Positions 8,866 through 16,752 of a stretch of 64,000 bases of DNA are shown one piece after another. A program made the position numbers and the translations under genes. Under the pieces are notes generated by a model. That model was not told the origin of the DNA. It saw nothing but the letters and a program-made list of their open reading frames with translations, and made no database searches. Position 1 is the first letter of the stretch; every line of letters starts with the position of its first letter. The stretch comes from Tropicimonas aquimaris (GTDB lineage: Bacteria; Pseudomonadota; Alphaproteobacteria; Rhodobacterales; Rhodobacteraceae): assembly GCF_042676185.1 (NCBI RefSeq), contig NZ_JBHTJT010000007.1, forward strand, positions 186,001 through 250,000, written 5' to 3'.

Positions 8866-9048
8866 TCATCCCTCGCGCAGTTTCTTCGCAATCAGCCACG
8901 CCAAAGGGAAGCCGAGCACAATCCCGGCCAGCACGCAGGCCAGGATCGCCACGCCCGACACAAAACCCATCACCAGCACCGCCACGATCCCGGTGCCCAT
9001 GATGACGGTGGAGGTGATCGCGTGAAGCAACAGCGTCAGGCGGAGCAT
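8866..9048 (-). CDS. 60-residue two-helix membrane protein, paralogue 2
   Basis: MLRLTLLLHAITSTVIMGTG starts a 60-residue protein with two membrane helices, ending in LAWLIAKKLREG. It aligns without gaps of note to the 58-residue product of 6344-6520. The start at 9048 has AAAGGACC ahead of it; a longer frame would add 20 unlikely residues. An FNR-type box (9112-9125) lies upstream, and a -10-like TATCCG on the minus strand sits at class II spacing. The function is unknown; database names such as CTP synthetase for this type are not supported. Confidence 0.78.
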   Translation of the reverse strand: MLRLTLLLHAITSTVIMGTGIVAVLVMGFVSGVAILACVLAGIVLGFPLAWLIAKKLREG

Positions 9049-9111
9049 GAGAGGTCCTTTCGCACAGGGGGCGCACGCGGTTCCGGATAGTCGTGGAACC
9101 GCTGGCATTCC

Positions 9112-9125
9112 TTGATACCGATCAA
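9112..9125. promoter_or_regulatory. FNR-type box (FnrL)
   Basis: TTGAT-ACCG-ATCAA is a perfect FNR palindrome between the divergent genes at 9048 (minus) and 9260 (plus). Minus-strand spacing to a -10 is good. Plus-strand transcription from it would meet the terminator-like hairpin at 9124-9160 almost immediately. Confidence 0.78.
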
Positions 9126-9160
9126 GGCCGGGCAGGTCCTTGGACGTGCCCGGCCTTTTT
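9124..9160 (+). terminator. Strong hairpin plus T-tract
   Basis: An 11-bp perfect stem (AAGGCCGGGCA 9124-9134 with its complement 9147-9157) continues inward through GTCC-TT-GGAC past one mismatch. TTTTT (9156-9160) overlaps the end of the right arm. On the plus strand this is a textbook rho-independent terminator, yet the nearest upstream plus-strand gene ends 300 bp earlier. It may end that transcript or a short RNA antisense to 8866-9048. Confidence 0.75.
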
Positions 9161-9259
9161 CATGCGTTTTGCCTCTACGTCAGCTCGGTGTCGCGCTGTC
9201 GCACGCTCTTGAGGCGGGCGCGCGGCCATGCCTAGATATCGGGCAAGGAGGAGCGAGCA

Positions 9260-9520
9260 ATGACACTCAACGCGATCGCGCATCAGGCGCTGGAAGAGAT
9301 CAAGGCGATCGAGGGCACGGGCGTTACCGAAGGCCACGAAGCCGAGATCCTGGCCGCCATCGACAAGGCCATGCACGCGGCCATGGAGGTCTGCTGCAAG
9401 GAGAACGCCGCCGTGGTCGAACAGCACCTGACCCATGCCACGGGCGTCGCCGAACAGATCAACGAGGAGACGGATCGGCGCCGGACCCTGCTGGTCGCAA
9501 ACCTGTCCGCCCTGCGCTGA
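9260..9520 (+). CDS. 86-residue helical protein, function unknown
   Basis: An all-helical, mostly acidic protein (MTLNAIAHQALEEIKAIEGT, then a possible four-helix-like continuation AILAAIDKAMHAAMEVCCKENAAVVEQHLTHATGVAEQINEETDRRRTLLVANLSALR) with a Cys pair (VCCKEN). I do not recognise the family. CAAGGAGGAG precedes the ATG. It sits downstream of a terminator-like hairpin and converges on the alcohol dehydrogenase gene. Confidence 0.7.
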   Translation: MTLNAIAHQALEEIKAIEGTGVTEGHEAEILAAIDKAMHAAMEVCCKENAAVVEQHLTHATGVAEQINEETDRRRTLLVANLSALR

Positions 9521-9556
9521 CCTCCCTGTTCGGAGCCGGATCCCGGTCTGCGCCGG

Positions 9557-10645
9557 TCAGGCCGGGAACAGGATCACGTTGCGGCGGGCGCCGCCAGTGC
9601 GGGTGTCGGCGATGGCCTCGTTGATCTGCGCCAGGGACCAGCAGCCGGAGACCAGCTCGTCGAGCTTCAGCCGGCCCTGCTGGTAGAGGTCGATCATCCA
9701 GGGGATATCCCGCGCGAGGACCGTGTCGCCCATCTTGGAGCCGATGATGCCCTGTCCGAGCGCGGCGAGGATCACCGGCTCATAGGAACTCATCTGCCCC
9801 GAGTGCGGCATCCCGACGAGCACCGCACGGCCGCGTCGGCCGAGGTGGCGCAAGGCGCTCTCGTAGGCGGCGATGGCGCCGGTGCAGACCAGCACGGCAT
9901 CGGCGCCGCGATGGGCAATCCGGCGCAGTGCTGCGGCCGCATCGGGATCGCTTGCGAGCAGACCGTCGGTCGCGCCGAAGTCCCGCGCGGCGGCGAGCTT
10001 CTTCTCCGACATGTCGATGGCGATGACCCGCGCCGCCCCCGCGATCCGCGCCCCCTGGATCGCGTTGAGCCCGACCCCGCCGGCCCCGATCACCACGGCC
10101 GTCTGGCCCGGACGGAGCCCGGCGGTGTTGATCGCCGCGCCGACGCCGGTGATCACCCCGCAGGAGAGCAGGCAGGCGCTCTCTGGGGGTATCTCGTCGG
10201 GGATTGGCACGAGCTGGCTGTGGTGGACGGTGACCGCCTCGGCAAAGGCGCCGCAGTTCATCGCGTTCAGCACGGGGTCGCCATCGGCGTCGCGGAGCGG
10301 GCCGGCGGCCGGGTCTGTTGCGGTCTCGCAATGGACCGGGTGGCCGGTGGCGCAGCTCGGGCAATGGTGGCAGGACCGGATCAGCGTCACCAGCACCCGG
10401 TCGCCCACATGCAGCCCGTGCACCTCCGCCCCGATCGCGGTAACGCGCCCGACGCCCTCGTGGCCGTAGACCGCCGGCAACTGGCCTTGCCAGCCGCCGT
10501 CGATGAAGGAGATGTCGGAATGGCAGACCGCCACCGCTTCCATCCGCACCTGCGCCTCCGCGGGGCCGGGGGCGGCGAGGGTGAGCGTCTCGATCTCGAG
10601 TGGTGTACCGAAGGCGCGGCAGACGGCAGCTTGGATCCGGGTCAT
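9557..10645 (-). CDS. Zinc-dependent alcohol dehydrogenase
   Basis: A 362-residue medium-chain dehydrogenase/reductase. The catalytic-zinc Cys lies in VCHSDISF and the zinc His-Glu in YGHEGVG. The structural-zinc cluster CHHCPSCATGHPVHC has four Cys, and the NAD-binding loop is VIGAGGVGLNA. It resembles the class III/aryl-alcohol branch, but the substrate cannot be read from sequence. The start at 10645 has GGAG 7 bp upstream. It is the last gene of a minus-strand cluster that runs from 15278 down, 31 bp after the MFS exporter stop. Confidence 0.92.
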   Translation of the reverse strand: MTRIQAAVCRAFGTPLEIETLTLAAPGPAEAQVRMEAVAVCHSDISFIDGGWQGQLPAVYGHEGVGRVTAIGAEVHGLHVGDRVLVTLIRSCHHCPSCATGHPVHCETATDPAAGPLRDADGDPVLNAMNCGAFAEAVTVHHSQLVPIPDEIPPESACLLSCGVITGVGAAINTAGLRPGQTAVVIGAGGVGLNAIQGARIAGAARVIAIDMSEKKLAAARDFGATDGLLASDPDAAAALRRIAHRGADAVLVCTGAIAAYESALRHLGRRGRAVLVGMPHSGQMSSYEPVILAALGQGIIGSKMGDTVLARDIPWMIDLYQQGRLKLDELVSGCWSLAQINEAIADTRTGGARRNVILFPA

Positions 10646-10676
10646 GGGTGGCTCCGCAAGGTGTTTCGCGGCAGCT

Positions 10677-11927
10677 TCAGCGATGAACCCGCGCTCGTTC
10701 TTGTGCTCCGGCGACATAGATCAGCACGCAGACGACCATCAACGCTGCGGCAAGCAGGAAGGCGGTGCCGGGATGGTGGAAGCCGGCGTTCTCGCGGGTG
10801 GTGAAGTAGAATACCTGCGTCATGAGCAGCGGCGCGAGAAGGGTGGCGAGCGAGATGGTCGAGGTGATCACGCCCTGCAGCTCTCCCTGCGCGTCCTCCC
10901 CGACTTCGCGCGACATTCGTCCCTGCAGCGCCGGTACCGCAACCGAGCCGATGGCCGAGACCGGCGTCAGGATCATCGCCACCGTGCCGGAGGTGATGAA
11001 GCCGAGCGTGGTCAGCAGCACGACCTCGAAGCTCAGGCCGAACAGGATCGTCCCGTGTTCGCCGAGGGTCTTCAGGATCGGTCGGATCAACCCGGCCTGC
11101 ACGATGGTGTATCCGATGCCGAAGGCGCCGAGCGAGACGCCGACCAGCGCCGTGTCCCAGCCGAAGCGGACCGGGGTGAAATAGGCCCAGATCGCCGGGT
11201 AGACGTAGAGCGCGAATTCATAGATCGCGAGCACCGCCAGCAGGCGGCCGACGCCGGGCAGGCGGCTGATGTGGCCGATCGCGCCGAACGGATTGGCACG
11301 CCGCCAGGTGAAGCGGCGGCGCATGCGGTCGGTCACGGTTTCCGGCAGCACGAAGATCCCGAGCACTAGGTTGAGCAGCGCCAGAGCCGCCGCGGCGAAG
11401 AACGGCGCCCGCGGCCCGAAGGTGCCCAGCATCCCGCCGATCAGCGGCCCGAGCACGAAGCCCACGCCATAGGCGGCATGGGTCAGGGCGAAGCGGGCGG
11501 ATTTTTCCTCCGGGCGGGAGATGTCGGCGACGAAGGCCATGGCGGTGGCATGGGTGGCCGCGAGGATGCCGCCAACGACGCGCGCGGCGAGCAGCACCCA
11601 GATCGAATGGGTGAAGGCCATCAGAAGGTAGTCGAGCACCATGACGGCCAGAGAGATAAGCAGCACCGGACGGCGTCCCCAGGCATCGGAGAGCGAGCCG
11701 AGCACGGGGCCGAAGAGGAACTGCATGGCGGCAAAGGCGGTGGCGAGGATCCCGCCCCAGACCGCCGCCTGCGCGAGCGAGCCGCCGTTCACCTCGCGGA
11801 TCAGCTCCGGCATGACCGGCAGGATCAGCCCAATCCCCATGGCGTCGATCACCAGCGTCATCAGGACGAAGGTGAGCGGAAGCCGGTGGCGTCCGGACGC
11901 GGGGAGGGGCTCGGCTGTCTCGGTCAT
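10677..11927 (-). CDS. MFS exporter, TetA-like drug:H+ antiporter family
   Basis: A 416-residue protein with 12 predicted membrane helices. MFS motif A occurs in the loop between helices 2 and 3 (GSLSDAWGRRPVLL), and the TetA-type signature LGPLIGGMLGTFGPRAPFFAAA is in the first half. These antiporters expel small hydrophobic compounds or tetracyclines in exchange for protons. Lying inside a catabolic-looking operon, it more likely moves a pathway compound than an antibiotic; that is inference. It starts 52 bp after the pcaD-like gene stop. Confidence 0.9.
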   Translation of the reverse strand: MTETAEPLPASGRHRLPLTFVLMTLVIDAMGIGLILPVMPELIREVNGGSLAQAAVWGGILATAFAAMQFLFGPVLGSLSDAWGRRPVLLISLAVMVLDYLLMAFTHSIWVLLAARVVGGILAATHATAMAFVADISRPEEKSARFALTHAAYGVGFVLGPLIGGMLGTFGPRAPFFAAAALALLNLVLGIFVLPETVTDRMRRRFTWRRANPFGAIGHISRLPGVGRLLAVLAIYEFALYVYPAIWAYFTPVRFGWDTALVGVSLGAFGIGYTIVQAGLIRPILKTLGEHGTILFGLSFEVVLLTTLGFITSGTVAMILTPVSAIGSVAVPALQGRMSREVGEDAQGELQGVITSTISLATLLAPLLMTQVFYFTTRENAGFHHPGTAFLLAAALMVVCVLIYVAGAQERARVHR

Positions 11928-11979
11928 CTGGACCTGCTGTTGGCGGCCAGCCTGGCACGCTGGCCCCGGGGGCCGCCGG

Positions 11980-12765
11980 TCAGTGGCCGATGGCGGTGAG
12001 GAACTCCGTCAGGCGGTCGGCATATTCGTCCGGCGCCTCGACGCAGGGGATGTGCCCGGCGTTGCGGATCAGGTGGAACTCGGAGCCTTTCACCAGCTCG
12101 GCGGTCTCGCGCACCAGGTCCGGCGGCGTGGAGCCGTCATGGGAGCAGGCGATGGCGAGCGTCGGCAGGCCGAGCCCGGAGGTCGGGGTGTAGAAATCGG
12201 TGCCCGCGATGGCGTGGCAGGTGCCGATATAACCCTCGAGCGGCGAGCGGGTGACCATATTGCGCCAGCCCGCCAGCTCTGCGGTGGCGCGGAAGGCGGG
12301 GGTGAACCACTTTTCCATGATGCCGTCGGCGAGGCTCTCGATGCCGCCCGAGCGGACCGCGGCAATGCGGTCGTCCCACATCTCCTTGGTGCCGATCTTG
12401 GCGGCGGTGTTCGAGAGCACCATCGCCCGCACCTGGTCCAGCCGCTTTACGGCGAGCCCTTGCGCCACCATGCCGCCAACCGAGAGGCCGACGAAGACCG
12501 CGTCGCGCACCTCGAGCAGGTCCAGCAGCCGCTCGGCGTCACGCACAAGCGCGCCCATCGCATAGGGCGCGGGCGGGCAGTCGGAAAGGCCATGGCCGCG
12601 CATGTCGTAGCGGATGATCCGGTAGGTCTGCGGCAGGCGGGCGACCACCTTGTCCCAGACCCGCAGGTCGGTGCCGAGCGAATTGGCAAAGACGATCGCC
12701 GGGCCGTCCGCCGTGCCGTCCTCGCGCCAGTGAAGCTTGATGTCGCCAAGATCTGCGATCTGCAT
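11980..12765 (-). CDS. pcaD: 3-oxoadipate enol-lactonase-like hydrolase
   Basis: A 261-residue alpha/beta hydrolase with the PcaD pattern: WREDGTADGPAIVFANSLGTDLRVW, RYDMRGHGLSDCPPAPY, nucleophile elbow GLSVGGM near residue 95, and the catalytic His in NAGHIPCVEAPDEYA. PcaD opens the enol-lactone of 3-oxoadipate in protocatechuate breakdown. No other pca gene is visible here, so it may act on another lactone or ester. The start at 12765 has GGAG at 8 bp. It follows the PLP-lyase gene by 22 bp in the same operon. Confidence 0.78.
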   Translation of the reverse strand: MQIADLGDIKLHWREDGTADGPAIVFANSLGTDLRVWDKVVARLPQTYRIIRYDMRGHGLSDCPPAPYAMGALVRDAERLLDLLEVRDAVFVGLSVGGMVAQGLAVKRLDQVRAMVLSNTAAKIGTKEMWDDRIAAVRSGGIESLADGIMEKWFTPAFRATAELAGWRNMVTRSPLEGYIGTCHAIAGTDFYTPTSGLGLPTLAIACSHDGSTPPDLVRETAELVKGSEFHLIRNAGHIPCVEAPDEYADRLTEFLTAIGH

Positions 12766-12787
12766 CTGGTGGTCTCCGTTGGGCTGG

Positions 12788-13759
12788 TCAGGCGTCGCCG
12801 TAGCGTTCGAGGGCGGTGCGGAACAGCTCCGAGTCGACATTGCCGCCCGAGGCGGTGCAGATCACCGGGCCGTCGTCCAGGTCGTCGCTCCGGAACAGCG
12901 CCGCCGCAAGCGCCACCGCGCCGCCCGGCTCGATCACGATCTTGAGCCGCAGGAAGGCCAGAGCCATGGCGCGCAGGCATTCCTCGTCGCTCACCACGAG
13001 GCCGGGGCCGCAGAGCCGCTTCATGATCGGGAAGGTGAGCCGGCCCGGCGAAGGGGTGATGATCGCGTCGCAGATCGAGCCGGTCATCGCCGGGTTGGTC
13101 TCGATATGGCCCGAGGCGAGCGAGCGGGCGGTGTCGTCGAAGCCCTCGGGCTCGACCGTGCGCACCTTCATCCGCGGCGCCCGGGCTTCCAGCGCCAGCG
13201 CGATCCCCGAGGTCAGCCCGCCGCCGCCGCAGCAGGTCAGCACGGTGGCCTTGTCGATCCCCAGGTCAGCCGCCTGCCCGGCGATCTCCAGCCCGCAGGT
13301 GCCTTGCCCCGCGATCACGCGCGGGTCGTCGAAGGGGCGGATCAGGGCAAGCCCGCGTTCGGCAGCCAGCGCCTCGCCGAGCGCGTCGCGGTCTTCCGTG
13401 GCGCGGTCGTAGGTGACGACCTCGGCGCCGAGCGCGGCGGTGTTCTCGCGTTTCAGGCGCGGCGCGTCGGCGGGCATCACGATCACCGCGGGCAGCCCGC
13501 GCAGCCGCGCCGCCATCGCCACGCCCTGGGCATGGTTGCCGGAGGAGAAGGCGAGCACGCCGCGGATGTCTTCGGGCAGCGTCGAGACCGCCGACCAGGC
13601 GCCGCGAAACTTGAAGCTGCCAGTGTGCTGCAGGCATTCCGCCTTCACCAGAACCTGCCTGCCCGCGATCTCGTCGAGGAAGGGCGAGCCGAGCAGCGGC
13701 GTGCGCCGCGCCCGACCTTCCAGGCGCTGCGCGGCAGCTTCGATTTCACCGATATTCAT
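12788..13759 (-). CDS. PLP-dependent threonine/serine ammonia-lyase family enzyme
   Basis: A 323-residue fold-type II PLP enzyme. The Schiff-base Lys lies in HTGSFKFRGA near residue 50. AFSSGNHAQGVA binds the substrate carboxylate, the phosphate loop is TCCGGGGLTSG, and the C-terminal SGGNVD caps the pyridine nitrogen. There is no C-terminal ACT regulatory domain, so it is the short catabolic type (threonine dehydratase, serine racemase or hydroxyaspartate dehydratase). Its ATG overlaps the preceding hydrolase stop (ATGA), indicating translational coupling. Confidence 0.88.
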   Translation of the reverse strand: MNIGEIEAAAQRLEGRARRTPLLGSPFLDEIAGRQVLVKAECLQHTGSFKFRGAWSAVSTLPEDIRGVLAFSSGNHAQGVAMAARLRGLPAVIVMPADAPRLKRENTAALGAEVVTYDRATEDRDALGEALAAERGLALIRPFDDPRVIAGQGTCGLEIAGQAADLGIDKATVLTCCGGGGLTSGIALALEARAPRMKVRTVEPEGFDDTARSLASGHIETNPAMTGSICDAIITPSPGRLTFPIMKRLCGPGLVVSDEECLRAMALAFLRLKIVIEPGGAVALAAALFRSDDLDDGPVICTASGGNVDSELFRTALERYGDA

Positions 13760-14592
13760 GTAGCACGCTCCAGGTAGGTTTCAATCGCCGATACCGCTTC
13801 GGGCTCGTCAAGGAAGGGCACATGGCCGCGGTCCGGGACATCGGCAAAGATCATGTCGGGTTGGCGGCGGACCATCTCGTCCGCGGTCTCGCGCGACAGC
13901 AGGTTCGAGTTGGCGCCGCGGATCAACGCGGTGGGCAGGGATTGCAACGCGTCGAAGAGGGGCCAGAGGTCGGGCATGTCGTCGGTGGCGGAGTGCTCGA
14001 GCACCGCCTGGCGAAGCGCCGCATCGTAGCGCAGGTCGAGCCCGTCCGGGGCCTCGGTCCAGACGCGGCGGGCAAAGTCCCGCCACTGCGAGCGGGAGAC
14101 GTTCCGGAACTGGGCCGCCATGATCTCGGGCAACTTGTCCGCCGCCTCATCGTAGTCGCGAAAGTCGGGCCGGAAGCCGAGATAGCCCATGATCTGGGAC
14201 ATGCCGTCCGGTTCGATCACCGGGCCGATGTCATTGAGCACCACGCCGATCAGCCGGTCAGGGTGACCGACCGCCAGCCCCATCGCGATCAGCCCGCCGC
14301 GAGAGGTGCCAAGGATGCTCGCCTTGTCGAGGCCGAGGCGATCCAGCAGCGCAACCGCGTCCTGCGCCTCGCGGACGAGGTTGTAATTCGTGAAATCCGG
14401 ATCGTGGTCCGAGAGGCCGCGGCCGCGGCTGTCGAGCCGGATGATGCGGGCTCGGTCGGCGAAACGCTCCACCACCGGCTCGAAATCCGCCATGTTGCGC
14501 GTGAGCCCGGCGAGGCACAGGAGCGGATGGCCGCTGCCCTGATCGTCGTAGGCGAGCCGCAGGCCGTCGTCGGTCTGGAAGAACTGAGTCAT
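13756..14592 (-). CDS. Alpha/beta-hydrolase
   Basis: A 278-residue alpha/beta hydrolase: LAYDDQGSGHPLLCLAGLTR (oxyanion region), RIIRLDSRGRGLSDHDPDF, nucleophile elbow GTSRGG near residue 95, and a catalytic His in DRGHVPFLDEPEA near the end. The substrate is unknown. It is coupled at both ends: its ATG overlaps the haloacid dehalogenase stop and its stop overlaps the PLP-lyase ATG. The tight stoichiometry suggests these three enzymes work in one route. Confidence 0.88.
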   Translation of the reverse strand: MTQFFQTDDGLRLAYDDQGSGHPLLCLAGLTRNMADFEPVVERFADRARIIRLDSRGRGLSDHDPDFTNYNLVREAQDAVALLDRLGLDKASILGTSRGGLIAMGLAVGHPDRLIGVVLNDIGPVIEPDGMSQIMGYLGFRPDFRDYDEAADKLPEIMAAQFRNVSRSQWRDFARRVWTEAPDGLDLRYDAALRQAVLEHSATDDMPDLWPLFDALQSLPTALIRGANSNLLSRETADEMVRRQPDMIFADVPDRGHVPFLDEPEAVSAIETYLERAT

Positions 14593-15278
14593 TTGCCTGT
14601 CGCCAGGTCGGGGATCGGAGTGAGGTCCGCGAGCACGTGCTGCGGCGTCCAGGGCAGGCGTTCCATCGGCAGCCCCATGCGGTTCACCCAGGCCGTGGTG
14701 AAGCCGTATCCCGACGCGCCGGCGGCGTCCCAACCGTTCGAGGAGACGAAGAGCACCTCTGCCCGGTCGCCGGGGAAATGCTTGCCCACGAGGTCATAAA
14801 CCCGCGCGTCGGGTTTGAAAATCCCGACCTCCTCGACCGAAAGCACCGCGTCCAGGCTGTCACCGATGCCGGCCGAGTTCACCGCGTCGGCCAGCATCCC
14901 GGGCGCGCCGTTCGACAGGATCGCCGTCTGCATCCCGGCCTCGCGCAGCCGCGCCAGCATCTCCGGCACCTCGGGATAGGCGTCGAGTTCGCGGTAGAGC
15001 GCCAGCAGCCGGTCGCGCAGCGCCGCGTTGCCGAGCAGGCCGGTCGCCTCGAGCGCGTAGTCGAGCGAATCGCAGGTCACCTGCCAGAAATCGGTGTGCG
15101 CCCCCGTGATCGCCCGGTGCCATGTGTATTGCACCTGCTTGTCGCGCCAGATCGCGGCCAGCGACTGCCAGTGCTCCGCAAGTGCGGCGCCCCCGGACTC
15201 GGCCGCTGCGCGGCGGGCGGCGGCTGCAACGTCGAAAAGCGTGCCGTAGGCGTCGAATACAGCGATGCGAATGGTCAT
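14589..15278 (-). CDS. (S)-2-haloacid dehalogenase, type II
   Basis: A 229-residue HAD-superfamily enzyme with essentially every family II haloacid dehalogenase signature: nucleophile Asp9 in VFDAYGTLFD, the Arg/Lys block WRDKQVQYTW, SNGAP, the Lys-Tyr pair in FKPDARVYDL, and VSSNGWDAAGA. These enzymes hydrolyse L-2-haloacids to D-2-hydroxyacids with release of halide. AGGAGG precedes the ATG at 15278. It is the first gene of the six-gene minus-strand cluster, so its promoter should lie in 15279-15445. Confidence 0.9.
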   Translation of the reverse strand: MTIRIAVFDAYGTLFDVAAAARRAAAESGGAALAEHWQSLAAIWRDKQVQYTWHRAITGAHTDFWQVTCDSLDYALEATGLLGNAALRDRLLALYRELDAYPEVPEMLARLREAGMQTAILSNGAPGMLADAVNSAGIGDSLDAVLSVEEVGIFKPDARVYDLVGKHFPGDRAEVLFVSSNGWDAAGASGYGFTTAWVNRMGLPMERLPWTPQHVLADLTPIPDLATGK

Positions 15279-15445
15279 GGAGGGCCTCCTACGGCGGCGA
15301 CACTGGCATAACGACCGGCGGATGAAAATGGCCGATCCGGATGCGGCCCTGCGCCCCGGCGTCCAATGTCCCGACGCGGGCCGACGCGGTATCATGGGGC
15401 GCGCGAAGAGGTAGGTTGGAGCGACATTCAGGGAGGAATATCGGC

Positions 15446-15901
15446 ATGAGCCTGAATCATGGAGCGATCTGGTGGAGCGAGTTGATGACCCGCGACCTGC
15501 CGGGCTCGGTGAAATATTACGAGGACGTTTGCGGCTGGAGTTTCGAGGACCTGCCGGCGGGCGAGGAGGATTACCGTGTCGCGGTCGCGCACGGGCGGCC
15601 GGTGGCAGGGATCCGGGACGTGACCGGGCTCGAGGAGTTCGAAGGCGACGATCCGCACTGGTTCACCTATATCGCGGTGGATGACATCGACGCGGCGCTT
15701 GAACGCACGCGCTTTGCCGGCGGGCGGGTGATGCAGGCGCCGATGGATGTTGCGGGCGTGGGGCGCATCGCTCTGGTGAGCGACGCCGGCGGGGCGCCTG
15801 TCGGGCTTCTGACGCCAGTCTTCCCGACCGACGATCTTGTCGCGGAGGATCTGCGCCACGTGACCGAGGCGGAGCTGGACGAGGACAATTTCCCGGTCTG
15901 A
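15446..15901 (+). CDS. VOC (glyoxalase/bleomycin-resistance) family protein
   Basis: A 151-residue VOC-fold protein with a beta-alpha-beta-beta-beta module at the N-terminus (GAIWWSELMTRDLPGSVKYYEDVCGWSFEDLP) and a second module with HWFTYIAVDDIDAALERTRFAGGRVMQAPMDV. Members are metal-dependent lyases, dioxygenases or antibiotic-binding proteins; the substrate here is unknown. GGGAGGAA precedes the ATG. It is divergent from the haloacid dehalogenase gene and converges on fabI. Confidence 0.85.
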   Translation: MSLNHGAIWWSELMTRDLPGSVKYYEDVCGWSFEDLPAGEEDYRVAVAHGRPVAGIRDVTGLEEFEGDDPHWFTYIAVDDIDAALERTRFAGGRVMQAPMDVAGVGRIALVSDAGGAPVGLLTPVFPTDDLVAEDLRHVTEAELDEDNFPV

Positions 15902-15931
15902 TGCAGGACCGGGTCTGATCTCGGATTGGTG

Positions 15932-15955
15932 CGACGCGCCGCTCAGGGCGCGTCG
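15932..15955. terminator. Hairpin between convergent genes
   Basis: A perfect 9-bp stem (CGACGCGCC, loop GCTCAG, GGCGCGTCG) sits between the VOC gene stop and the fabI stop, where a bidirectional terminator would be expected. T-tracts are absent on both sides. Confidence 0.45.
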
Positions 15956-15957
15956 GC

Positions 15958-16746
15958 TCAGATGTTTTCCGGCTGCGGCATGCCGAGGACGTGGTAGCCG
16001 CCGTCGACATGGATGATCTCGCCGGTGGTGCAGGCGCCGGCCTCGGAGGCGAGGTAGACGGCTGTGCCGCCGACGGCGTCGAGCGTCGCGTTGGCGCGCA
16101 GCGGCGCGTTGGCCTCGGTCAGGCGGAAGGTCTTGCGTGCACCGCTGATCGCGGCACCTGCGAGGGTTTTCATCGGACCCGGAGAGATCGCGTTGACCCG
16201 GATGCCATCGGGGCCGAGATCATTGGCCAGGTAGCGCACGGTGGATTCCAGCGCCGCCTTGGCCACGCCCATGACGTTGTAATAGGGCGTCACGCGGTTG
16301 GAGCCCTGGTATGTCAGCGTCAGGATCGTGCCGCCGCCCTGCATCAGCGGCGCGGCCCGGCGGGCAACGTCGATCAGCGAATAGCAGGAGATGGTCAGCG
16401 AGGTGCGGAAGTTCTCCCGCGTGGTGTTGATGAACCGGCCACCGAGCTCGTTCTTGTCGGAATAGGCGATGGCGTGGACCACGAAGTCCAGCTTGCCCCA
16501 CCGCTCCTTGAGCAGGTTGAAGCCGGCGTCGAGCGACTCGTCGTTGGTCACGTCGATGTCGACAAGGATGTCGGAGCCGAGGCTCTCGGCCAGGGGCTCC
16601 ACCCGCTTGCCGAAGGCCTCGCCCTGGTAGGAGAAGGCCAGCTCGGCGCCCGCGCCTGCCATTGCCTTGGCGATGCCCCAGGCGATGGAGCGATCGTTCG
16701 CCACGCCCATGATCAGGCCGCGCTTGCCGGTCATCAGTTTAGCCAT
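15958..16746 (-). CDS. fabI: Enoyl-[acyl-carrier-protein] reductase (NADH)
   Basis: A 262-residue short-chain dehydrogenase that performs the last reduction of each fatty-acid elongation round. The FabI signatures are an N-terminal GLIMGVANDRSIAWGIA nucleotide-binding segment, SYQGEAFGKRVEPLAE, the catalytic Tyr-x6-Lys in YYNVMGVAKAA near residue 155-165, and a C-terminal GEIIHVDGGYHVLGM. It follows fabB by 6 bp, in the order fabA-fabB-fabI. FabI is the usual target of triclosan-type inhibitors. Confidence 0.96.
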   Translation of the reverse strand: MAKLMTGKRGLIMGVANDRSIAWGIAKAMAGAGAELAFSYQGEAFGKRVEPLAESLGSDILVDIDVTNDESLDAGFNLLKERWGKLDFVVHAIAYSDKNELGGRFINTTRENFRTSLTISCYSLIDVARRAAPLMQGGGTILTLTYQGSNRVTPYYNVMGVAKAALESTVRYLANDLGPDGIRVNAISPGPMKTLAGAAISGARKTFRLTEANAPLRANATLDAVGGTAVYLASEAGACTTGEIIHVDGGYHVLGMPQPENI

Positions 16747-16752
16747 CTGGTG

